Positions 16,258 to 24,614 of a DNA stretch of 64,000 bases are shown here, piece by piece. This stretch comes from Flavobacteriaceae bacterium. GTDB taxonomy: Bacteria > Bacteroidota > Bacteroidia > Flavobacteriales > Flavobacteriaceae. Each line of letters starts with the position of its first letter. Within the stretch, counting starts at the first letter, position 1. The notes under the pieces were generated by a model, which was not told the DNA's origin, did no database searches, and worked only from the letters and a program-made list of their open reading frames with translations. Made by a program: the position numbers and the translations under genes. Where the stretch lies: NCBI GenBank assembly GCA_024644745.1, contig JAHEHF010000009.1:1-64000 (forward strand). Direction: 5' to 3'.

Positions 16258-17646
16258 CTACAGATGGATAACCTCGTCATAGGCATCTGCAACGGCTTCC
16301 ATTACCGCCTCACTCATTGTCGGGTGAGGGTGAATAGCTTTTAAGACCTCATGACCTGTGGTTTCAAGTTTTCTGCCTAAAACTGCTTCAGCAATCATGT
16401 CGGTTACACCTGCACCAATCATGTGGCAACCTAACCATTCGCCGTATTTGGCATCAAAAATAACTTTGACAAAACCTTCCTTGGCACCCGCTGCTGAGGC
16501 CTTACCGGAAGCAGAGAAAGGAAATTTTCCAACTTTGATATCAAAACCTTTTTCTTTGGCCTGTTTTTCTGTTAATCCCACACTTGCAATTTCAGGACTG
16601 GCATAAGTACAACCAGGTATGTTTCCATAATCTATGGGTTCAGGGTTCAAGCCGGCGATCTTCTCTACACAAGTTATTCCTTCCGCCGATGCCACGTGGG
16701 CCAGCGCAGGGCCGGGAACCACATCTCCAATAGCGTAATATCCGGGTAAATTCGTCTGGTAAAAATCATTGACCAAAATTTTGTCTTTGTCGGTTACGAT
16801 ACCAACATCTTCAAGACCCAGGTTCTCCAGGTTTGACTTGATACCGACAGCAGATAAAACAATATCGGCCTCAAGGGTTATTTCTCCTTTTTTGGTTGAA
16901 ACCGTGGCAACCACACCTTTACCGGAAGTATCCACTTTCGTTACACTTGAGTCCGTCATCACCTTGATCTTGGATTTCTTCAAAGATCGTTCAAATTGTT
17001 TCGATATCTCCTCGTCTTCAAGTGGTACGATATTGGGTAAAAACTCAACAATGGTCACTTCGGTTCCCATTGAATTATAGAAATATGCGAATTCAACACC
17101 AATTGCCCCTGAACCAACAATGATCATTTTTTTAGGTTGCTCGGGCAAGACCATGGCCTGTCTGTAACCAATCACCTTTTTTCCGTCAATCGGCAGAAAT
17201 GGCAATTCTCTTGACCTTGCTCCGGTCGCAATGATGACATGATCAGCACTGTATTCTTTTGAACCACCTTTTGAATCTGCGACTTCAACCTTTTTCCCGG
17301 TCTTAATTCTTCCAAAGCCTTCTATGATATCGATCTTATTCTTTTTCATTAAAAACTGAACACCTTTACTCATGCCTTCAGCAACGCCTCTGCTCCTTTT
17401 TACAATGGCCGAAAAATCTTTATCTATTTCCTTCGCTTTAAGCCCGTAACTATCAACATGCTTTAAATATTCATAAACCTGCGCACTCTTTAAAAGCGCC
17501 TTGGTTGGAATACAACCCCAGTTCAGACAAACACCACCTAATTCAGCTTTTTCGACAACAGCTACCTTAAATCCTAATTGAGAAGCTCTAATGGCGGTTA
17601 CATAACCTCCAGGTCCACTTCCAATAACTATAATATCATATTTCAT
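16258..17646 (-). CDS. lpd: Dihydrolipoyl dehydrogenase
   Basis: The E3 flavoprotein of 2-oxoacid dehydrogenase and glycine cleavage complexes, 462 aa, reoxidising dihydrolipoyl groups with NAD+. FAD-binding IGSGPGGYVTAIRASQLG at the N-terminus, redox-active disulfide GGVCLNWGCIPTKALL, NAD-binding VGSGAIGVEFAYFYNSMG, and the C-terminal catalytic His-Glu in HPHPTMSEA. No E1 or E2 gene is adjacent. A terminator follows closely, so it is likely monocistronic. Confidence 0.96.
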   Translation of the reverse strand: MKYDIIVIGSGPGGYVTAIRASQLGFKVAVVEKAELGGVCLNWGCIPTKALLKSAQVYEYLKHVDSYGLKAKEIDKDFSAIVKRSRGVAEGMSKGVQFLMKKNKIDIIEGFGRIKTGKKVEVADSKGGSKEYSADHVIIATGARSRELPFLPIDGKKVIGYRQAMVLPEQPKKMIIVGSGAIGVEFAYFYNSMGTEVTIVEFLPNIVPLEDEEISKQFERSLKKSKIKVMTDSSVTKVDTSGKGVVATVSTKKGEITLEADIVLSAVGIKSNLENLGLEDVGIVTDKDKILVNDFYQTNLPGYYAIGDVVPGPALAHVASAEGITCVEKIAGLNPEPIDYGNIPGCTYASPEIASVGLTEKQAKEKGFDIKVGKFPFSASGKASAAGAKEGFVKVIFDAKYGEWLGCHMIGAGVTDMIAEAVLGRKLETTGHEVLKAIHPHPTMSEAVMEAVADAYDEVIHL

Positions 17647-17717
17647 ATGTTCAAAATGGTTTGATTTTAATAAAAAATACCAAAAACGACTTATTCATTC
17701 ATTTTCGGAATGCAAAT

Positions 17718-18953
17718 TTAATCAAATTTTATTGCTTTTACCGGACTAATTTTACTTACTATATATGAAGGAACAATTAACATCAAAAGACACAAGACCA
17801 AAGTACCTGCATTGATCCAGACCAGGGCTGTAATACTGATGTGAACAGGCGCCTGATTTACGTAATAAGTTTCAGAATTAAGTTTGATCAGGCCAAAATA
17901 TTTTTGTGCAAGGAGCAAACCCAATCCAATGGCATTGCCCCATATCATTCCCTTCCCAATGAGAAATGAAGCATTGTATAAAAATATTTTCCGAATACTC
18001 CAGTTGTTATTTCCCAAAGCTTTCAAAATACCTATCATCTGGGTTCTTTCCAGGATCAATACCAGCAGTGCAGTGATCATATTGATGCCGGCAATAAGGA
18101 TCATGATGGCGATGATCACAACAATATTGGTATCGAACAAACTAAGCCATTCAAAAATGGCTGGAAATTTCTCTGCGGTTGTAAATGCATTCAGAGAAGG
18201 ATCAATCTGGTTATAGACTTCAAAACCTGTCTCTTTTAAAGCATCAAAATCATGAAGAAACAATTCAAAGCCACCCACTTGATTCTCATCCCATTTATTG
18301 ATCCTTTGAATGTGCCGGATGTCACCAATAATAAAGGCTTCGTCAAATTCCTCAAACCCTGAATCAAATATACCAGACACTTTGAACTTTCTTGAATTGG
18401 GAGCCATGTTGGGATCATCCTTTACAAAAAACATATGAAAGGAATCCCCTGTTTTTAACCTGAGCCTGCCTGCTGTTTTAGCAGAGATCAGGACCTCCTC
18501 AGTTACTTTATCAGCAATCATGGGCCGCTTACCGGAAACCAGGTATTCATTAAAAAATGACCAGTCATAGTTTTGATCCACTCCTTTCAGAACAATTCCT
18601 TCAAACTCATCCGGGGTCCTTATGATACCCGCCTTGGTGGCAAAGACCTGAACCTTTTTAATATTGGGGACTTCATTGAAATCCGGGTAAAAATCCTGAT
18701 TTCTATCTACCGGAACAACCGTGATCTTCGAATTGTTCGCATCGTAATTGCTGATCTGGATATCACCATTAAAACCGGATATCTTTTCCTTAATCTTTTT
18801 TTGAAGCCCGACACCGGTTGCCACCGAAAAAAGCATGACCACTATTCCGATCGCAATTGCCAGAATGGAAATTTTTATTATAGGCGACGAAACACTATTT
18901 TTGTGCTCCTTGGATGCAATTATGCGCCTGGCGATAAACAACTCGTAATTCAA
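17718..18953 (-). CDS. LolC/LolE-like ABC transporter permease (FtsX family)
   Basis: This 411-aa protein has one N-terminal membrane segment (ISILAIAIGIVVMLFSVATG), a periplasmic MacB/PCD-type domain to about residue 260, and three C-terminal segments, the LolC/E plan for extracting lipoproteins from the inner membrane. No ATPase gene lies nearby. The start is a TTG: the first internal Met is inside the first membrane helix, so MNYELFIARR from TTG is needed. Only 6 bp separate it from the divergent DUF1343 gene. Confidence 0.85.
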   Translation of the reverse strand: MNYELFIARRIIASKEHKNSVSSPIIKISILAIAIGIVVMLFSVATGVGLQKKIKEKISGFNGDIQISNYDANNSKITVVPVDRNQDFYPDFNEVPNIKKVQVFATKAGIIRTPDEFEGIVLKGVDQNYDWSFFNEYLVSGKRPMIADKVTEEVLISAKTAGRLRLKTGDSFHMFFVKDDPNMAPNSRKFKVSGIFDSGFEEFDEAFIIGDIRHIQRINKWDENQVGGFELFLHDFDALKETGFEVYNQIDPSLNAFTTAEKFPAIFEWLSLFDTNIVVIIAIMILIAGINMITALLVLILERTQMIGILKALGNNNWSIRKIFLYNASFLIGKGMIWGNAIGLGLLLAQKYFGLIKLNSETYYVNQAPVHISITALVWINAGTLVLCLLMLIVPSYIVSKISPVKAIKFD

Positions 18954-18959
18954 AACGAT

Positions 18960-20231
18960 ATGAAAAGATTAATTCAGTCCAAAAATACATATTTAATTTT
19001 AGTAACTGCATTAATCATTTTCCTTTTTGTCAAAGCGGCAGACAAGTCAAAATCTATTGACAATCAGCTGGTTAAAAACCATAATGCGAATCCATTAGAA
19101 GTAGTAAAGGATAGTTTGAAGATCATTCCCGCTGCCGATCAGCTGCAGGACTACCTCCCTTTGCTTGAGGGAAAAAACATAGCTGTTGTGGCGAACCAGA
19201 CGAGCATTGTCAAAACAGGAAAACTCAAGGAGCCTGAAAATTCTTTCAGACATCTGATCGATACGCTGCTCAGCCATAAAGTGAAGATCAGAAAGGTTTT
19301 TGCGCCTGAACATGGATTCAGAGGAAAGGCAGATGCAGGAGAAGCAGTGGCCAACGACAAAGATTCAAAAACCGGTTTGCCTTTGATCTCATTATACGGA
19401 AAGAATAAAAAACCAGGTCAGGAGCAACTTAAAGATATAGAACTGGTTCTATTTGATATTCAAGATGTAGGAGTCCGATTTTACACATATATCTCAACCC
19501 TGACCTACGTCATGGAAGCCTGTGCAGAAAAGGGAATTCCGGTAATCGTGCTTGATCGCCCAAATCCAAATGGCCATTATGTTGACGGGCCCGTCCTTGA
19601 ATCTGAATTCAGTTCCTTTTTAGGCATGCACCCGATTCCTTTGGTCTATGGAATGACCATTGGTGAATACGCAAACATGATCAATGGAGAACAGTGGCTT
19701 TCAGGAAAGTTAAAATGCGACCTAACAGTTATTCCCCTTGCGCATTACGACCACAATAAAATCTACAGCCTTCCTGTGAGACCTTCCCCAAATTTACCCA
19801 ATGACAAATCCATCAATCTGTATCCAAGTCTCGGTTTTTTTGAGGGTACCATCATCAATGCGGGAAGAGGAACGGAAAAGCAGTTCCAGCGTTTTGGAGC
19901 TCCTTTTTTCCCGGAAACAGATTTCGCCTATACGCCAAAATCAAATTTCGGGGCGCAAAACCCTAAATTCAATGGTGAAAAATGTTATGGCCTGGACCTT
20001 CAGCATACTCCCTTTCTGAGTAAAGTAAATCTTGAATGGCTGATTGACGCCTATCAAAAAACCCCTAAAGACAAAGCTTTCTTCGGACCGACTTTTACGG
20101 CACATGCAGGAAATGAAAAATTACAAAAGCAAATTGAAGATGGATGGAGTGCAGAACAAATACGTGCCACCTGGCAGGATGATATCGCGGCATTTCAAAA
20201 AATCAGGGTCAAATACCTGATATACCCCTAA
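18960..20231 (+). CDS. namZ: DUF1343 protein, NamZ-type exo-beta-N-acetylmuramidase
   Basis: A 423-aa exported protein with an N-terminal anchor or signal (YLILVTALIIFLFV). DUF1343 motifs are clear: VFAPEHGFRGKADAGE, FDIQDVGVRFYTYISTL and VLDRPNPNG. Members of this family (NamZ) release MurNAc from peptidoglycan fragments, so a role in wall turnover or recycling is likely. The track ORF starts at 18573 inside the antisense permease; the ATG at 18960 is the right start. The gene symbol rests on family membership. Confidence 0.85.
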   Translation: MKRLIQSKNTYLILVTALIIFLFVKAADKSKSIDNQLVKNHNANPLEVVKDSLKIIPAADQLQDYLPLLEGKNIAVVANQTSIVKTGKLKEPENSFRHLIDTLLSHKVKIRKVFAPEHGFRGKADAGEAVANDKDSKTGLPLISLYGKNKKPGQEQLKDIELVLFDIQDVGVRFYTYISTLTYVMEACAEKGIPVIVLDRPNPNGHYVDGPVLESEFSSFLGMHPIPLVYGMTIGEYANMINGEQWLSGKLKCDLTVIPLAHYDHNKIYSLPVRPSPNLPNDKSINLYPSLGFFEGTIINAGRGTEKQFQRFGAPFFPETDFAYTPKSNFGAQNPKFNGEKCYGLDLQHTPFLSKVNLEWLIDAYQKTPKDKAFFGPTFTAHAGNEKLQKQIEDGWSAEQIRATWQDDIAAFQKIRVKYLIYP

Positions 20232-20251
20232 TGATCAAGATGAGATCAATG

Positions 20252-20746
20252 CTATAAGGGCAATTTGCTCTTTAAATTTTCCACAATATTGAACACTGCA
20301 GGGCAAATTTCGGTGTTTTTAAGCGTAAGGTCTGTTAGTTGTGCAAACTTTTTTCTATTCGTGTGCGGGTATTCCCTGCAAGCTTTTGGTCGCACATCAT
20401 ATATAAAACATGAATTATCCTGATCCAAAAAATGACAGGGAGTGGTTTTTAATACCATAAAATCGTCCTCATCCCGAACCAGATATTGAGACATAAATTG
20501 GTGCTCCTTCAATCTAAGGAATTTGGATATCCGGGAAATATCCTTATCCGTAAAAATGGGGCTCGTTGTTTTGCAGCAATTGGCACAATCAAGGCAATTG
20601 GTTGATTCAAATTCCTTCTCGTGCAATCCATGAACCAGAAGATCAAGCCTTTTCGGCGTTTTTCTTTTTAATTTTAAAAAGTATTTCTTGTTTTCTTCCC
20701 ATTTTTCTTTTGCTTTTTCCGGTAAATCAGCGATTATTCTATCCAT
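20252..20746 (-). CDS. YkgJ-family cysteine-cluster protein
   Basis: A 164-aa cytoplasmic protein with a CxxCANCCK-like cluster (NCLDCANCCKTTSP), then TPCHFLDQDNSCFIYDVRP, KACREYP and EICPAVF. The spacing matches the YkgJ/CxxCxxCC family thought to chelate zinc or iron. The actual biochemical role is not known. It converges with namZ and lies divergently upstream of argS. Confidence 0.85.
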   Translation of the reverse strand: MDRIIADLPEKAKEKWEENKKYFLKLKRKTPKRLDLLVHGLHEKEFESTNCLDCANCCKTTSPIFTDKDISRISKFLRLKEHQFMSQYLVRDEDDFMVLKTTPCHFLDQDNSCFIYDVRPKACREYPHTNRKKFAQLTDLTLKNTEICPAVFNIVENLKSKLPL

Positions 20747-20803
20747 TTCAAAATTGCTTAAATCAAATGTAAGATAACTTATCTGTAATCAAACGAAAAT
20801 AAT

Positions 20804-20811
20804 TATTTTTG
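20804..20811 (+). promoter_or_regulatory. -7 box before argS
   Basis: TATTTTTG, followed by CCG, fits TAnnTTTG and ends 23 bases before the GTG start of argS. No clear -33 element. Confidence 0.45.
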
Positions 20812-20834
20812 CCGCTCTAAACAATCATTACATC

Positions 20835-22604
20835 GTGGTTCAAAATATTTTAGATCCCATAGTTAAAAAAGGAATCAGATCGATTTATCAAATTGATATC
20901 GATCAGATTGAATATCAGGAAACAAGAAAAGATTTTGAGGGTGACATGACCATCGTGGTATTTCCCCTTTTAAAGTTCATCAAAGGAAACCCCTTTGAGA
21001 TCGCGAATAAACTCGGAGCCTACCTGAAGGAGCAATGTGAGATCGTCACAGGGTACAATGTGGTAAAAGGATTTTTGAACCTCGTCATATCTGATCTTTA
21101 TTATACAGGTTTTTTTAATTCCATTGAGGATACAGAGACTTTTGGTTTTGCCCGGCCAGGAAAAAATGCCATTATGGTCGAATACTCTTCGCCTAACACG
21201 AATAAACCCCTTCACCTGGGGCATATAAGGAACAACTTATTGGGCTATGCTGTTGCAGAAATTCTTGCAGCTTCGGGTAAAAAAGTCTACAAAACACAGA
21301 TCATCAACGATCGTGGTATCCATATTTGTAAAAGCATGGTGGCATGGTTAAAATTCGGACAAGGTGAAACCCCTGAAAAAACAGGACTTAAAGGAGATAA
21401 ACTCGTTGGCAATTATTATGTCAAATTTGACCAGGCCTACAAAAAAGAAACCATGGACCTTATGGCCAGTGGCATTTCAGAAAAAGAAGCCAAAAAAGAG
21501 GCTCCAATACTGCTGGAGGCGCAGGAATTATTAAGAAAATGGGAAGCCGGCGATCAGGTCACTGTGGACCTTTGGAAAAAAATGAACCATTGGGTCTACG
21601 AAGGCTTTGATGAGACCTATAAAAATCTTGGTGTAGACTTTGACATCAATTATTATGAGAGCAATACCTACCTCCTTGGAAAAGAATTTGTGGCAGAAGG
21701 ACTGGAGAAAGGTGTTTTTTATAAAAAAGAGGACGGATCGGTTTGGATCGATCTGACCGAAGAAGGCCTGGATGAAAAAATTGTCCTCAGAGCAGATGGA
21801 ACAGCAGTTTATATGACCCAGGACATCGGGACCGCCATTCAGAGGATCAAAGATTTTCCAGATATTGAAGGCCTTGTCTACACCGTGGGAAATGAACAGG
21901 ATTATCATTTTAAAGTCTTGTTTTTGATTCTTAAAAAAATGGGCTTCGCATGGGCCGAAAATTTACACCATTTGTCTTATGGCATGGTCGACCTTCCCGA
22001 AGGAAAAATGAAGTCAAGGGAGGGTACTGTAGTGGATGCAGATGACCTGATGAGGGAAATGACACGAACAGCCGGTGAGATTTCCAAGGAACTCGGCAAA
22101 CTTGAAGGATATGATGAAGAGGAAAAAAACCGTTTATACAGGATCATTGGGCTGGGCGCCCTGAAATATTACATCCTGAAAGTGGATCCCAAAAAACGCA
22201 TCCTTTTCGACCCTAAAGAATCCATTGACTTTAACGGGAACACAGGACCGTTTATCCAATACACCTATGCCAGAATCCAGTCTATTCTCAGAAAGGCCGG
22301 TTATGAAACCAAGAAAGAGGTATTGCATTTGGAATTGCATCCCAAAGAAAAGGAACTGATCAAAATAATTCAGAATTTTCCTGGAATCATACTGCAAGCT
22401 GCTGAAAATTTGAGCCCTGCACTTATTGCCAATTACACCTACGACCTGGTAAAAAGTTACAATTCCTTCTACCAGAGTGTACCTATTTTTGGCGCTGAAA
22501 ATGAGGACGAGAAAAACCTGAGAATTCAATTATCATATCAGGTCGGGTCAGTTATAAAATCGGCGTTTAAACTGCTGGGCATTGAAGTTCCCGACCGCAT
22601 GTAA
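20835..22604 (+). CDS. argS: Arginyl-tRNA synthetase
   Basis: A 589-aa class I synthetase charging tRNA-Arg. An N-terminal Add1-type domain is followed by the HIGH-type motif SPNTNKPLHLGHIRNNLLG, a KMSKS-equivalent GKMKSREGTVV, and the C-terminal DALR anticodon-binding region ending in LLGIEVPDRM. The start is GTG at 20835; the next in-frame Met would cut into the N-terminal domain. A terminator hairpin follows about 80 bp after the stop. Confidence 0.97.
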   Translation: MVQNILDPIVKKGIRSIYQIDIDQIEYQETRKDFEGDMTIVVFPLLKFIKGNPFEIANKLGAYLKEQCEIVTGYNVVKGFLNLVISDLYYTGFFNSIEDTETFGFARPGKNAIMVEYSSPNTNKPLHLGHIRNNLLGYAVAEILAASGKKVYKTQIINDRGIHICKSMVAWLKFGQGETPEKTGLKGDKLVGNYYVKFDQAYKKETMDLMASGISEKEAKKEAPILLEAQELLRKWEAGDQVTVDLWKKMNHWVYEGFDETYKNLGVDFDINYYESNTYLLGKEFVAEGLEKGVFYKKEDGSVWIDLTEEGLDEKIVLRADGTAVYMTQDIGTAIQRIKDFPDIEGLVYTVGNEQDYHFKVLFLILKKMGFAWAENLHHLSYGMVDLPEGKMKSREGTVVDADDLMREMTRTAGEISKELGKLEGYDEEEKNRLYRIIGLGALKYYILKVDPKKRILFDPKESIDFNGNTGPFIQYTYARIQSILRKAGYETKKEVLHLELHPKEKELIKIIQNFPGIILQAAENLSPALIANYTYDLVKSYNSFYQSVPIFGAENEDEKNLRIQLSYQVGSVIKSAFKLLGIEVPDRM

Positions 22605-22686
22605 GTATGTTAAAGTAGTTTATGTTTTTTATCTTTTTTGATTAATAAAATAAAATTGATACCTTAGTGGGCTTATTAAATGATAA

Positions 22687-22716
22687 AAACACACACTTAA
22701 GACTGTGTGTTTTTTT
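22687..22716 (+). terminator. Terminator downstream of argS
   Basis: AAACACACA/TGTGTGTTT stem with an 8-base loop followed by a T run. It ends 12 bases before the next gene's ATG. Confidence 0.8.
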
Positions 22717-22728
22717 GACAAAATTATT

Positions 22729-23259
22729 ATGAAAAAAAGAAAAATAATTGTCCCCCTCATTTTATTTTTATCTTTTTACGTGGGCCAAAGTCAATTGATC
22801 ATGATTGACAGCGAAACAGGCGAATACAGATATGAAGATGTTGTTCGGGCAGAAGGAATCAGCAGTGGAGAAATCAGAGAAAGGGTTACATCCTGGTTAA
22901 CCAACTACTACGAACCGATTGAAGGCATCAGTCAGGATTCGAGCAGTGTCAAACAATTGAACACTTATAAATTTAAATGGACCCTGATCAGGAAAGCCAT
23001 AGATGTTGAGTTGTTTTTTGATGTTACTGTTAAAGTGAAAGACGATCGATTCAAATATGACTTCTCGAATTTCAGGATTGGGAAAATGATCAAAGGAGAT
23101 TTACAGGCCATGACCTTAAAAACCTATATCGAACGTTTTCCTGAATCATATCAAATATACATTGAGCAACCTATTGATGAAGAAATGACCCGTGCCATTG
23201 AGAGCCTCAGCTATTTTGTGAAAAACAACAAAATGTATGTTGAAGAAGATGACTGGTAG
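22729..23259 (+). CDS. Exported DUF4468-like protein
   Basis: A 176-aa protein with a signal peptide (MKKRKIIVPLILFLSFYVGQ). The mature part (GEYRYEDVVRAEGISSGEIR...WLTNYY, then VDVELFFDVTVKVKDDRFKYDF-like strands) fits the DUF4468/TBP-fold family of Bacteroidota exported proteins; function unknown. The track Met at 22705 lies inside the terminator stem, so I use the ATG at 22729. It converges with murF with only 5 bp between stops. Confidence 0.7.
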   Translation: MKKRKIIVPLILFLSFYVGQSQLIMIDSETGEYRYEDVVRAEGISSGEIRERVTSWLTNYYEPIEGISQDSSSVKQLNTYKFKWTLIRKAIDVELFFDVTVKVKDDRFKYDFSNFRIGKMIKGDLQAMTLKTYIERFPESYQIYIEQPIDEEMTRAIESLSYFVKNNKMYVEEDDW

Positions 23260-23264
23260 CAGGG

Positions 23265-24542
23265 TCAGAGCAAGTCTAAAGTCCGCTCCAAAGCCATGCC
23301 CCTGGAAGCCTTAATTAAAAAAGTGGTATCGTTAAAAGAGAGGTTCTGCATGTAATTTTTGAATTCATCGAAGCTTGAAAACTGCTTAATTCTATTATCT
23401 GTAGCCTGAATTTGAGAAAAAGACTCACCGATCAGAAAAGCCTTTGCTATATTCGACTTTCCAAGCATATGAGCTATTTTTTGATGTTCCTCTAGGCCAT
23501 CCTTGCCCAATTCGAACATGTCTCCCAAAATTGCTATTTTATGTTTGTCGGATAAGCTATTCAGGTTGTTCAGAGCTGCCTCCATACTGTTCGGATTGGC
23601 ATTATAGGCATCCAATATAATGCGGTTGGATTCCTTCTGAATGATTTGAGACCTGTTATTGGCCGGAACGTAACTTTCAACCGCTGACCTGATGTCATCG
23701 GTTGGAACATTAAAATAGGCACCAACTGCTGTGGCCATGGCTATATTGCTGAAATTATAGGCGCCAATGAGCTTGCTTTTCATCAAAGTCCCCTGAAAAT
23801 CAATTCTGACAAAGGGATCTGCATCCATAAATTCAATCTTGTAGTTTGCGCCCTCCGGTCCAAAAGTAATGCGGTTCATTCCTTGGCTGTGTTCCATCTG
23901 GATCGTGTCGGCCCTGTTTACAAAGGCCCATTTATCATGGCTCCTTAAATGTACATACATCTCTGTTTTCCCTTTGATCACTCCTTCAAAACTCCCGAAT
24001 CCTTCCAGGTGAACCCTGCCGAAATTTGTGATATAGCCAAAATCAGGTAATGCAATATTGCACAATTCTTCAATTTCATGCACATGATTGGCTCCCATTT
24101 CGACCACTCCAAATTCATGTTCGGGCCTTATTGAAAGCAAGGTGAGAGGCACACCGATGTGATTATTGAGATTTCCCCGGGTCGCAAAACAATTGAATTT
24201 CTTCTGGAGCACCAGATTGATCAGCTCCTTGGTTGTGGTCTTTCCGTTACTTCCTGTCAATGCCAAAATGGGTATACCCAATTGCTGCCGGTGGTATCTT
24301 GCCAGGTCCTGAAGACATCTCATCGCGTCATCAACCAAAATCATTCGGTCATCAACCTGATACTCTTCCTCATCAATGACGGCGTAATTCGCCCCCTTCT
24401 CAAGTGCCTGCAAGGCATATTTATTTCCATTGAAATGGGCTCCCTTCAAAGCAAAATAAATGCTGTCACGAACTTCTTCCCTGGTGTCTTTTACAACTTT
24501 ATAGCTTTTTTGATAAAGCGGGTATAATGCTTCTATTCTCAT
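23265..24542 (-). CDS. murF: UDP-MurNAc-tripeptide--D-Ala-D-Ala ligase
   Basis: A 425-aa Mur ligase adding D-Ala-D-Ala to the peptidoglycan precursor in the cytoplasm. ATP-binding GSNGKTTTKELINLVL, followed by ATRGNLNNHIGVPLTLL and VVEMGANHVHEI in the central domain, and DAYNANPNSMEAAL plus ILGDMFELG in the C-terminal domain. It follows gldJ on the same strand, but a hairpin lies between them, so it may be separately transcribed or read through. Confidence 0.96.
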   Translation of the reverse strand: MRIEALYPLYQKSYKVVKDTREEVRDSIYFALKGAHFNGNKYALQALEKGANYAVIDEEEYQVDDRMILVDDAMRCLQDLARYHRQQLGIPILALTGSNGKTTTKELINLVLQKKFNCFATRGNLNNHIGVPLTLLSIRPEHEFGVVEMGANHVHEIEELCNIALPDFGYITNFGRVHLEGFGSFEGVIKGKTEMYVHLRSHDKWAFVNRADTIQMEHSQGMNRITFGPEGANYKIEFMDADPFVRIDFQGTLMKSKLIGAYNFSNIAMATAVGAYFNVPTDDIRSAVESYVPANNRSQIIQKESNRIILDAYNANPNSMEAALNNLNSLSDKHKIAILGDMFELGKDGLEEHQKIAHMLGKSNIAKAFLIGESFSQIQATDNRIKQFSSFDEFKNYMQNLSFNDTTFLIKASRGMALERTLDLL

Positions 24543-24557
24543 CGGGTAAATGTAAAA

Positions 24558-24591
24558 AAAAACTCAATATCAGTTTTGATATTGAGTTTTT
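24558..24591 (-). terminator. Hairpin between gldJ and murF
   Basis: A 14-bp perfect stem AAAAACTCAATATC/GATATTGAGTTTTT with loop AGTTTT. It sits about 25 bp after the gldJ stop and only 15 bp before the murF start, so it probably ends or attenuates the gldJ transcript. Confidence 0.8.
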
Positions 24592-24614
24592 AAAATTCTA
24601 TGAGTTTTTATGGA

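Noticed and set aside
18573-18959. N-terminal 129 codons of the 552-aa track ORF before namZ
   Set aside because: They lie antisense to the permease gene and precede a signal-anchor sequence; the ATG at 18960 is a better start.
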